Shown: one piece after another, positions 16,636 through 24,163 of the stretch | How the letters are laid out: the number at the start of each line of letters is the position of its first letter | Position numbering within the stretch: position 1 is the first letter of the stretch | Assembly: GCA_937886715.1 (NCBI GenBank) | Contig: CAKZZD010000017.1 | Span: forward strand, 113,462 to 177,461 | Length of the DNA: 64,000 nt | Direction of reading: 5' to 3' | Source of the DNA: an uncultured Bacteroidales bacterium | GTDB taxonomy: Bacteria; Bacteroidota; Bacteroidia; Bacteroidales; P3 | The notes under the pieces: generated by a model | Databases searched by the model: none | Told to the model about the DNA's origin: nothing | What the model saw: the letters and a program-made list of their open reading frames with translations, nothing else | Position numbers and translations under genes: made by a program

Positions 16636-17925
16636 CTATTCCACTATTTCGCCGAGCAGGTCGTTTTCAAGGGCCTGTGTGATGCGCACTTGGATGAATG
16701 ATCCCGGAGAGGGAACATCTTTGGATGGCCGTCGGATGATGACTTCGTCGTCCACCTCGGGACTGTCGAATTCGGTGCGGCCGACGATGAAGTCGCCTTC
16801 GTGACGGTCGACGATGACGCGGTAGGTACGCCCTACCCTGGCAAGGTTTTTTTCGAGCGAAATCTGTTCCTGCAGGGCCATCAGTTCGTCGACACGCCGT
16901 TGTTTCTCGTTGTCGGGCACGGGGTCGCCGAGTGTTTCGGCCGGAGTGCCTTCTTCAGGCGAATAGGCGAAGCATCCCATGCGGTCGAAGCGGGCTTGGC
17001 GGACAAATTCTTTCAGTTCTTCGAATTCTTTTTCCGTCTCGCCGGGGTAGCCTACGATGAGGGTGGTGCGGATGGCCACGTCGGGGAGTTTGGCCCGGAA
17101 CATGTCGAGCAGGCGGAGGGTGCCTTCTCGGTCGATGCCGCGCTGCATGGATTTGAGCAGCCGGCTGTTGATGTGCTGCAGGGGAATGTCGATGTAGTTG
17201 CAGATGTTGTCGTGGCGGCGTATGGTGTCGATGGCGTCTTCGGGGAAGGAGGTGGGGTAGGTGTAGTGGAGGCGTATCCATTCGGCGCCGCTTTCGTTGG
17301 CCAGTCGCTCGAGCAGTTCGCCGAGGGCGCGGCGGTGGTAGATATCGAGCCCATAATAGGTGGTGTCCTGTGCGATGACGATCAGTTCTTTCACGCCGCC
17401 GGCGACCAGTTTGCGGGCTTCGCTGATAAGTTCCTCTATCGGGCGGGAGTGGTGTGCTCCGCGGATGAGCGGTATGGCGCAGTAGGAGCATTGGCGGTTG
17501 CAGCCTTCGGATATTTTCAGGTAGGCGTAGTGCGACGGGGTGGAGATGCGGCGTGCGGCGGTGTCGGTGTTTTCGGCGTTGAGGCTGGCGACGATGTCGT
17601 CCCATTCGTGCACGCCGTACCAGGCATCCACTTCGGGCATTTCGGAGCGCAGCTCTTCGCGGTAGCGTTCCACCAGGCATCCGCACGCGATGAGGCGGCG
17701 GGCTTTGCGGCCGTGGGTCTTGATGCCGATTTTCTGCAAAAGGGTGTTGATGCTTTCCTCTTTTGCGTCGCCGATGAATCCGCAGGTGTTGACGATGATG
17801 GCGTCGGCATTGTTGTTCGGGCTGTCGAACGTGACGGTGTGCCCGGCTGCGGTGAGCCGTCCGGCGAGGTGTTCGCTGTCGACGGTGTTTTTCGAGCAGC
17901 CGAGAGTGATGATGTTGACTTTCAC
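16636..17925 (-). CDS. rimO: Ribosomal protein uS12 methylthiotransferase RimO
   Basis: 429 residues from a GTG start. The UPF0004 domain has its three iron-sulfur cysteines (Cys10 in TLGCSKN, Cys48 in VNTCGFI, Cys83 in ACGCLVERY). The radical SAM motif is CNRQCSYC at 142-149. A C-terminal TRAM domain begins near YRVIVDRHEGDFIVGRTEFD. The CSKNTVDSE start and GCLVERY segment separate RimO from MiaB. It adds a methylthio group to an Asp of ribosomal protein S12. Last gene of the long minus-strand operon, 53 bases after ftsY, with a small palindrome in that gap. Confidence 0.95.
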   Translation of the reverse strand: MKVNIITLGCSKNTVDSEHLAGRLTAAGHTVTFDSPNNNADAIIVNTCGFIGDAKEESINTLLQKIGIKTHGRKARRLIACGCLVERYREELRSEMPEVDAWYGVHEWDDIVASLNAENTDTAARRISTPSHYAYLKISEGCNRQCSYCAIPLIRGAHHSRPIEELISEARKLVAGGVKELIVIAQDTTYYGLDIYHRRALGELLERLANESGAEWIRLHYTYPTSFPEDAIDTIRRHDNICNYIDIPLQHINSRLLKSMQRGIDREGTLRLLDMFRAKLPDVAIRTTLIVGYPGETEKEFEELKEFVRQARFDRMGCFAYSPEEGTPAETLGDPVPDNEKQRRVDELMALQEQISLEKNLARVGRTYRVIVDRHEGDFIVGRTEFDSPEVDDEVIIRRPSKDVPSPGSFIQVRITQALENDLLGEIVE

Positions 17926-17947
17926 GGTCTTAATTATTATATAGTAC

Positions 17948-17967
17948 CTATAGTAAATATACTATAG
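17948..17967. repeat. AT-rich palindrome between ftsY and rimO
   Basis: CTATAGTA and TACTATAG separated by AATA: a perfect 8-bp inverted repeat in the only AT-rich gap of this operon, directly before the GTG start of rimO. Could be an operator or an RNA processing hairpin; nothing in the sequence decides. Confidence 0.5.
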
Positions 17968-17978
17968 TCACTGGAGGC

Positions 17979-18932
17979 TTATTCGAACAGTGATTCCACG
18001 AACTGTTCGGGGTCGAAGATTTGCAGGTCGGTCATTTTTTCGCCGAGGCCGATGTAGCGGACGGGTATGTGGAATTGGTCGCTGATGCCGATGATGACAC
18101 CGCCTTTGGCTGTGCCGTCGAGTTTGGTGAGAGCCAGGGCGTTGACGTCGGTGGCACCGGTGAACTGGCGGGCCTGTTCGATGGCGTTTTGGCCGGTGGA
18201 TGCGTCGAGCACCAGAAGCACTTCGTGGGGGGCGTTGAGGTCGAGTTTGTTCATCACCTTTTTGATTTTGGTGAGTTCGTTCATCAGACCAACCTTGTTG
18301 TGCAGGCGTCCGGCGGTGTCGATGATGACGACGTCGGTGCCTTTGGCTATGGCGGACTGGAGGGTGTCGTAGGCCACAGCGGCGGGGTCGGCGTTCATGC
18401 CTTGTTGCACGATGGGCACCCCGACGCGCTCTGCCCAGAGGGTGAGCTGTTCTACGGCGGCGGCGCGGAAGGTGTCGGCGGCACCGAGCATCACCTGCTT
18501 GCCGGCCTGTTTGTAGCGGTAGGCGAGTTTGGCAATGGTGGTGGTTTTGCCCACGCCGTTGACGCCGACCACAAGGATGACGTAGGGCTTTTTGGGCAGC
18601 GGTGAACTGAAGTCGGCGGGAAGGTCGTTCTGTGGCTGCCGCAGCAGTTGGGCTATCTCGGCTTTGAGGATGGAGTTGAGCTCGGATGTCGAGATGTATT
18701 TGTCGCGTTTGATGCGTTCCTGAAGGTGGTTGATGACTTTGAGGGTGGTTTCGACGCCCACGTCGCTGGTGATGAGCGTTTCCTCAAGGCTGTCGAGCAC
18801 GGAGTCGTCGACGGTGGATTTGCCGACGATGCTTCTGGTCAGCCGCTGGAAGAAGTTTTCTTTGGTCTTGGCCAGTCCTTGGTCGAGAGTCTGGCGTTCT
18901 TCTGTTTTGTTTTTTTTGCTGAAAAGGCCCAT
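17979..18932 (-). CDS. ftsY: Signal recognition particle receptor FtsY
   Basis: 317 residues from MGLFSKKNKTEERQ. The helical N domain is followed by the SRP GTPase motifs: G1 VVGVNGVGKTTTIAKLA, DTFRAAAVEQL, G3 IIDTAGRLHNK, G4 LTKLDGTAKGG, and the C-terminal GLGEKMTDLQIFDPEQFV. It docks ribosome-SRP complexes at the inner membrane. The acidic A domain is nearly absent, usual for Bacteroidota. An in-frame start 36 bases upstream (18968) would overlap the preceding thioredoxin-like gene by 17 bases; the 18932 start leaves a 19-base gap and matches the conserved MGLF start. Confidence 0.96.
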   Translation of the reverse strand: MGLFSKKNKTEERQTLDQGLAKTKENFFQRLTRSIVGKSTVDDSVLDSLEETLITSDVGVETTLKVINHLQERIKRDKYISTSELNSILKAEIAQLLRQPQNDLPADFSSPLPKKPYVILVVGVNGVGKTTTIAKLAYRYKQAGKQVMLGAADTFRAAAVEQLTLWAERVGVPIVQQGMNADPAAVAYDTLQSAIAKGTDVVIIDTAGRLHNKVGLMNELTKIKKVMNKLDLNAPHEVLLVLDASTGQNAIEQARQFTGATDVNALALTKLDGTAKGGVIIGISDQFHIPVRYIGLGEKMTDLQIFDPEQFVESLFE

Positions 18933-18951
18933 GGCGTTGAGGTGTTGGTCT

Positions 18952-19509
18952 TTATTTGCTGTCGGCAAGGCCGAGCTGCTTGTTCATTTGGGGACGGATC
19001 TCCTTGTCGAAGATCTGGGAGTAGCGTTCGTATGGGTATTTGTCGCAGTCGCCTGAGGCAAAGTACCATAGGATGATGGTGAATTCTTTTGCGGCATGGT
19101 AGCCCGGAATGGCCTGAATGGGTGTGCGGTCGGCCTTGAAGAGGACGAAGGTGGGGAAGCCGATCTGCTTGCCGAGGGTGGCGAGAGCGAATTCGTGGAT
19201 TTTGCTTCGCCCGCTTTGGGTGAGGTTGTAGGCGCGGCCTTTCCATTCGTGAGTGAAGTTGCCTTCAGCATTCAATTTCACGGGATAGTAGTATTTGTTG
19301 AGGATGGCGGCGACGGTGGGGTCCTTGAAGGTTTCGCGATCCATCTTTTTGCAGTATCCGCACCAGTTGGTGTAGAAATCGAAGAAGAACAGGCGGTTGC
19401 CGATGGTGGCTTGTGAGGCTTCTTCAGGGGTGTGCCATGTGACTTGTGCCTGTGTTTGTGCTCCGGAGAAGAGCAGGATGCAGGCAAAAAAGAATAGCGC
19501 TTTTTTCAT
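18952..19509 (-). CDS. Exported thioredoxin-fold protein with WCGYCKKM motif
   Basis: 185 residues; signal peptide MKKALFFFACILLFSGAQTQAQ. The redox motif is Trp49-Cys50-Gly51-Tyr52-Cys53 within TNWCGYCKKMDRETF, and the cis-proline region is IGFPTFVLF. This resembles the thioredoxin_7/DUF255-like periplasmic thiol reductases of Bacteroidota, which keep exported proteins reduced or help cytochrome maturation. It lies 35 bases after the SpoIID-like gene and 19 before ftsY. A start 42 bases upstream exists in frame but lacks a signal-like N-terminus. Confidence 0.85.
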   Translation of the reverse strand: MKKALFFFACILLFSGAQTQAQVTWHTPEEASQATIGNRLFFFDFYTNWCGYCKKMDRETFKDPTVAAILNKYYYPVKLNAEGNFTHEWKGRAYNLTQSGRSKIHEFALATLGKQIGFPTFVLFKADRTPIQAIPGYHAAKEFTIILWYFASGDCDKYPYERYSQIFDKEIRPQMNKQLGLADSK

Positions 19510-19544
19510 GCTCGTTGTATTTGTTGTTTTGTTGTTCGTTTTGG

Positions 19545-20873
19545 TTACCATTCGTATTTCCAGTCTTTTTCGTTGTCCTGTTTGCTTTCGTCGTACACTT
19601 CCTCGCGCTCTTCGCGGTCGCGCAGTCGGAAGAGGCGGCCTAGCCAGTCGTCCTTTTTGGAGCGCACCTGGGTCTTTTTGTTCTTGTCTTCCTCGATGAT
19701 GCGGGCAATCTGGGTGACGTATCTTTCCACGTAGTTACGGTTGGCGTTCGGGTCATGATGGATGACGGCTCCGGTGTAGTAGTGGCGGAGAATGCTGTCG
19801 TAGGCAATGCCTAGGCCGACCATGCGGATGGCGCCTTCTTGGCTCAGCCCGACGCCGTGGCCGTAGCCGCGACCGTGGATGATGACTTGCCGGGCGGCGC
19901 TGTCGACGCTGACGGAGAAGAAGGTGGACTTCATGTTGAAGTCGACTCGTATGCGGGTCAGCGGGATGCCCATCATGCGCACCATGCGGTGGTCTTGCCG
20001 GAAGTGGAGCAGTGTGTCGAGTTTGGCGGGATCCTTGATGTCGACTTTATGGGTGCGGGCGAAGTAGTTGAGCCATTTGTCGAGGCTGATGGTTTTGGTC
20101 CATTCGCTTTGACGCATATGGTAGGAGAAGGTGTCTTCGACGCTGCGGAGGTAGGGTAGGGCGGTGCGCCACACGTCTTCCGAGTTGGCTGTTTGGCCGC
20201 CGGAGTTGGAATGGAAGGGGGTTTCGATCAGTTTGCCGGATTGGTCGACGAGGGTTTCGCCGCTGCTCTGGATAGCTCCCATCATGATGTCGGGGCGTAT
20301 GCAGCGGTTGAGGTAGGCCTGGCAGTGCACGTGGTCGCAGAAGTTGTAGTCTTCGTTCTGATGCTTTTTGATGTTGCGAAGTGCCCATGTGCGGGATATG
20401 ATGGCCTGCAGCCTGAATATGTCGGTTTTGTTGCCGTAGATTTCGCTTTGTACCACACCTGCGATGTAGGTTTCGAATTCCACGTCGTTGATGATCAGCA
20501 AGCTGCCGCTTTTTTGAAGTTTTACATCCAGGTTGCCTTCATAGGTGCGCTGTTTTGTGCCTTCCGGGTTGAGACAGAGGATGCAGGCGGTGTCGGTGGC
20601 TTCGAGCCGTATGCTTTTAAAACGCCCATAGTCGTCGTCGTTGACGCTGACATGGATCATCTTGTCTTCGGCGCGGATGAGCACCGACCGTCCTTCTCCC
20701 ACCATGTCTTCGAGCAGCAGGTTGCCGTCGGCGTAGAGGTTGTAGTATCCTAGGTCGAAGGAAACGTTGAGGGTGTTGATGGTGGTGTTGGTGTATAGCC
20801 TTACACGGACGCGGTCAGCATGGGCGGATACTGCGGCAAGGATGAATAGGATGATGAGTATCAGTCGTTTCAT
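19545..20873 (-). CDS. SpoIID/LytB-domain protein
   Basis: 442 residues with a short signal peptide (MKRLILIILFILAAVSAHA). The central region has the SpoIID landmarks: LLIINDVEFETYIAGVVQSEI, LQAIISRTWALRN, CDHVHCQAYLN, TPFHSNSGGQTANSEDVW, and the C-terminal GRGYGHGVGLSQEGAIRM. SpoIID proteins are lytic transglycosylases acting on peptidoglycan lacking stem peptides; in non-spore-formers the role is envelope remodelling. A charged tail rich in Lys/Glu/Asp (about residues 395-442) is unusual. The start overlaps the lpxB stop (20870-20873). Confidence 0.9.
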   Translation of the reverse strand: MKRLILIILFILAAVSAHADRVRVRLYTNTTINTLNVSFDLGYYNLYADGNLLLEDMVGEGRSVLIRAEDKMIHVSVNDDDYGRFKSIRLEATDTACILCLNPEGTKQRTYEGNLDVKLQKSGSLLIINDVEFETYIAGVVQSEIYGNKTDIFRLQAIISRTWALRNIKKHQNEDYNFCDHVHCQAYLNRCIRPDIMMGAIQSSGETLVDQSGKLIETPFHSNSGGQTANSEDVWRTALPYLRSVEDTFSYHMRQSEWTKTISLDKWLNYFARTHKVDIKDPAKLDTLLHFRQDHRMVRMMGIPLTRIRVDFNMKSTFFSVSVDSAARQVIIHGRGYGHGVGLSQEGAIRMVGLGIAYDSILRHYYTGAVIHHDPNANRNYVERYVTQIARIIEEDKNKKTQVRSKKDDWLGRLFRLRDREEREEVYDESKQDNEKDWKYEW

Positions 20874-21973
20874 TGCCGTGCGGTTTCGGTGATTATTTTT
20901 GCGGTGGCTTCGCTGGCGCCGCCGTGCCCAAGGATGTGACGAATGTCTCCGTATTGCTGCTGTATCCGTTGGCGGTTTGCCGTGTCGGTGGTGATGCGTG
21001 CGAATTCTTCTTCAAGGCGCGTCAGGGAGAAGTCCTGCTGCAGGAGTTCGGTGACCACGGTGTGGTTGGCGATGAGGTTGACGAGCGAGATGTATCGGAT
21101 GCGATTTCCCACCAAGGCGCGTGCGATGGCGATAGAGATGGGGTTGGCACGGTAGCAGACCACCTGGGGGACGTCGAAGAGGGCTGTCTCGAGGGTGGCG
21201 GTGCCAGAGCATACGACGGCGGCATAGGCCGAGGCCAGTAGCGAGTAGGTCTGGTTGTAGACGACGCTTATGTTGTGTGCCGCCAGGATGTGCTGGCGGT
21301 ATATGTTTTCGCCCAGCAGGCTCATGCCGGCAACGATGAAGTGGTATTCAGGATGGTTCTTGGCCAGTGCCACCATGGCGGGCAGGCTGTTGTGCAGCTC
21401 TTGTTTGCGGCTGCCGGGCAGGAGGGCTATGATGGGCCGCTCGGAAGGGATGGTTTGAATGTGGGTGTGCTCGATGGCGTCGAGGAGAGGGTGACCCACA
21501 TAGGTGGCCTGCGGCATGTGGTTGCGGCTGAAAAATTCCTGCTCGAAGGGGAGTATGTAACAGAGTCTGTCGAGTGATTTGCGCATATCGTTGATGCGAC
21601 CTTTCTTCCAGGCCCAGAGGTTGGGTGAGATGTAATGGATGGCGCGTATGCCGTGCGCATGAGCCCAGGCTTCGGCTTTCAGGTTAAAGCCCGGATAGTC
21701 GATGCCAACCATAATGTCGGGTTGGTATTGCAGCATGTCCTGGTGGCAGAATTGTATGTTGCCGAGTACGGTGGGGAGGTGTTTCACCACTTCCACGAAT
21801 CCCATGATGGCCAGATCGCGTATGTGCCGCACGGGAGTGCCAGCCTCTTCGGCCATGTGGTCGCCGCCCCAGAAACGGAATTGCGCTTCCGGATCATGGT
21901 TGCGTATGGCCTTGATCAACATCGCCCCGTACATGTCGCCCGAGGCTTCTCCGGCTATGATGTAGTATTTCAT
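20870..21973 (-). CDS. lpxB: Lipid-A-disaccharide synthase
   Basis: 367 residues from MKYYIIAGEASGDMYGA, the classic LpxB start. Further GT19 motifs: FWGGDHMAEEAG, IDYPGFNLKAE, ISPNLWAWKKGRI, LPFEQEFF, YVGHPLLD, LLPGSRKQE, CSGTATLETALFDVPQVVCY. It joins UDP-2,3-diacylglucosamine and lipid X to form the lipid A disaccharide at the inner membrane. It overlaps both neighbours by ATGA. The much longer in-frame start at 22132 lies inside the preceding membrane protein gene and is rejected. Confidence 0.97.
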   Translation of the reverse strand: MKYYIIAGEASGDMYGAMLIKAIRNHDPEAQFRFWGGDHMAEEAGTPVRHIRDLAIMGFVEVVKHLPTVLGNIQFCHQDMLQYQPDIMVGIDYPGFNLKAEAWAHAHGIRAIHYISPNLWAWKKGRINDMRKSLDRLCYILPFEQEFFSRNHMPQATYVGHPLLDAIEHTHIQTIPSERPIIALLPGSRKQELHNSLPAMVALAKNHPEYHFIVAGMSLLGENIYRQHILAAHNISVVYNQTYSLLASAYAAVVCSGTATLETALFDVPQVVCYRANPISIAIARALVGNRIRYISLVNLIANHTVVTELLQQDFSLTRLEEEFARITTDTANRQRIQQQYGDIRHILGHGGASEATAKIITETARQ

Positions 21974-22323
21974 CTGAGGACTATGGTGTGCGACTTGAAG
22001 AGATAAATCATAAAGGCTATGAATGTGATAAAGAGACCTATGATAATAGCACGTGTCACCTTCAGCAGCGCTTTCTTGTGTGCATAGTGCCGCAATGCAA
22101 GCACGGGGGGAATAAACATTCCGGCGAACCACCGTATATGATCGGCAGGATGGATGCCGATGATGAGAAGCACCAAGGCGAGGACAAGGGCGAACCCTAG
22201 TTCACTGCCGAGGACTACAATAAAGCCGACGATGGAGCGGTCGGTGGTGAAAAAGCGGACCAAGGCGGAACGCTGCCGTTGTGGGGTTGTCGTGATGTCG
22301 TTCGAAGTGTCGGTCTGTTCCAT
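21970..22323 (-). CDS. Small three-helix membrane protein
   Basis: 117 residues. After a polar N-terminus of about 30 residues come three hydrophobic stretches: IVGFIVVLGSELGFALVLAL and following, a middle segment around WFAGMFIPPVLALRHYA, and AIIIGLFITFIAFMIYLF. No family is recognised. It sits between surE (5-base gap) and lpxB (4-base overlap), so it is probably translated with lipid A genes and may assist them; that is inference from position only. Confidence 0.75.
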   Translation of the reverse strand: MEQTDTSNDITTTPQRQRSALVRFFTTDRSIVGFIVVLGSELGFALVLALVLLIIGIHPADHIRWFAGMFIPPVLALRHYAHKKALLKVTRAIIIGLFITFIAFMIYLFKSHTIVLR

Positions 22324-22328
22324 GATGA

Positions 22329-23090
22329 TTATTGTTCAAGCCACCGCAGTTTGTCGATGGAGGGATAGTGTGTAAAGTCCGGGAGGATTGGCACGATGGA
22401 TATGTAGCCGTCGGCCAGACGGTTCTCGTCGCTCTCTGGGTCGTTGTCGATGCGTTCAAACTTGCCGGTAAGCCACCAGTAGGGGCGTCCCTGTGGGTCG
22501 GTGCGCCGTTCAAAGCTGTCGGTCCACCTGGCCTGTGCAGCGTGGCAAATATGGATGCCTTTGATGTTGTCGGCATCCAGTCTGGGAATGTTGATGTTCA
22601 GCGCGATGCCTTGTGGGATAGGATGGGCCAGCAATTGCCCGATGATTTTTTCCACATGCAGAACGCATCCGGAGAAGTCGGCTTCTGGATTATGGTTCAG
22701 CAGCGATATTCCCACGCCGGTCATGCCGAGTGCCGACGCTTCGATGGCTGCGGCCATTGTGCCGCTGTACAGCACGTTGATCGAACTGTTGCTGCCATGG
22801 TTGATGCCCGACAGCACCAGGTCGGGCTGCCGGGGGCAGAAATGTTCCACAGCCAGCTTGACGCAGTCGGCAGGTGTGCCGTCGCAGGCATACACTTTCA
22901 GGCCGTCGGAGTTTTTCACTTCTCTCACTCTGAGCGGCCTTGTGCTAGTGATGCTGTGGCTTGCCCCTGATGCGTTGTATTCCGGGGCCATCACGATCAC
23001 GTCGGCGAATTTGAGTGCAATTTCGTCGAGCACGCGGAGGCCTTTGGCGGCAACCCCGTCATCGTTGGTGATGAGGATGAGTGGCTTCAT
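22329..23090 (-). CDS. surE: 5'/3'-nucleotidase SurE
   Basis: 253 residues beginning MKPLILITNDDGVAAKGLRVL; the NDDG motif and the following VMAPEYNASGASHSIT, CDGTPADCVKLA and LVLSGINHGSN segments are diagnostic of SurE. It removes phosphate from nucleoside monophosphates under stress or in stationary phase, using a divalent metal bound by the first Asp pair, Ser and Asn. The start overlaps the stop of the DUF4340 gene (23087-23090). Confidence 0.96.
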   Translation of the reverse strand: MKPLILITNDDGVAAKGLRVLDEIALKFADVIVMAPEYNASGASHSITSTRPLRVREVKNSDGLKVYACDGTPADCVKLAVEHFCPRQPDLVLSGINHGSNSSINVLYSGTMAAAIEASALGMTGVGISLLNHNPEADFSGCVLHVEKIIGQLLAHPIPQGIALNINIPRLDADNIKGIHICHAAQARWTDSFERRTDPQGRPYWWLTGKFERIDNDPESDENRLADGYISIVPILPDFTHYPSIDKLRWLEQ

Positions 23091-24163
23091 CTGGCAATCA
23101 GCATCTTGTCGTGGCCAAGGAAGTAGCTGGCCGGTTGGAGGATATTGTCGAATACAAAATATTGGATCAGCACCGTGTCGCTGTTGTCGAGAATGGCATA
23201 CAGACGGTTCAGGTCGAATGCTTCATACATCTCTGGGTCGGGCATGTTCACCAGGTCCTCGGGATTGGTGTACTTGATATAGGTCTTCATCTCGCGGGTG
23301 ACACCGGCCGTGTCGGTGATGCGCAGAATTGTGCGTGGGTCGCCGGTGATGCAACTGTCGGCATGGCTGTTGGGCACGATGTCGGCAAATTCGTCGAAGT
23401 TGAGGAAAGTGAACGCCGACAGCATTTGGGCTACCCTGGCGGTGTCGAATCCGTCGACACGGCGGTGCGGCGCCAGCATCTCCATGGCAAAGCCCTCGCC
23501 GTCGCGCACGATGGCAAAGCTCTCTTCGGGCATCGTCGGAATCTGCAGCTCGACACGTTCGATCTCATGTACGTTCAGGTCCACGATGCTGTGACTGCGC
23601 CATTTGGTCGGCACGGCCACGAAACGCGGGGTCAGAAAGCCGCGGAAGCCGGGGATATGGATGATGTAGGGAACCTTGTCGCCTTCGCGGAACATGTAGC
23701 TGGCCATCATGTCCTGCGTCTCACGGCCCACATAGTAGGTTCGGGTGCATTTTTCACGAGGAAACAGCTGAAGGCGTCCGCCAAACCAGTTGATGAAGGG
23801 CTTGCGCTGGTACACTTCCACCTTCACTCCGTGGGCGGCGATGTCCTTGCTGATGTTCGGTATGGCGTTGCGGTTCACCTGTTGGCGGATGCGCATCGTG
23901 TTGAGTGTCTCTAGCAGCAACTCAACCATTGATTGGTTGGCCGGATATTTCTCGTTGACCAGCCATGTCGAGTCTTCGTTGCGCGTGAGCAGCACCTGAT
24001 GGTCCTGCTTGTCGGCAAGGAACAGGCGGGTCACCGTCGATATGTCGCTGATGTGGTAGTCCTGGTCAAAGGTGGCTTTGCGCGAACCGCGGAGCGCCAC
24101 GATAAGCGCGACAAGTCCCACGGCCAGGACGGTAATGATGATGATAGTGTTGCGTTTTTTCAT
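23087..24163 (-). CDS. DUF4340-type membrane-anchored protein
   Basis: 358 residues: an N-terminal anchor (KKRNTIIIITVLAVGLVALIVAL), then a soluble extracytoplasmic region with repeated beta segments (FLADKQDHQVLLTRNEDSTWLVN; DLNVHEIERVELQIP; ESFAIVRDGEGFAM). DUF4340 proteins are encoded beside GldF/GldG-like ABC exporters, as here: its ATG overlaps the stop of the GldFG-like gene. It is likely a partner of that transporter facing the periplasm. Substrate unknown. Confidence 0.8.
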   Translation of the reverse strand: MKKRNTIIIITVLAVGLVALIVALRGSRKATFDQDYHISDISTVTRLFLADKQDHQVLLTRNEDSTWLVNEKYPANQSMVELLLETLNTMRIRQQVNRNAIPNISKDIAAHGVKVEVYQRKPFINWFGGRLQLFPREKCTRTYYVGRETQDMMASYMFREGDKVPYIIHIPGFRGFLTPRFVAVPTKWRSHSIVDLNVHEIERVELQIPTMPEESFAIVRDGEGFAMEMLAPHRRVDGFDTARVAQMLSAFTFLNFDEFADIVPNSHADSCITGDPRTILRITDTAGVTREMKTYIKYTNPEDLVNMPDPEMYEAFDLNRLYAILDNSDTVLIQYFVFDNILQPASYFLGHDKMLIAR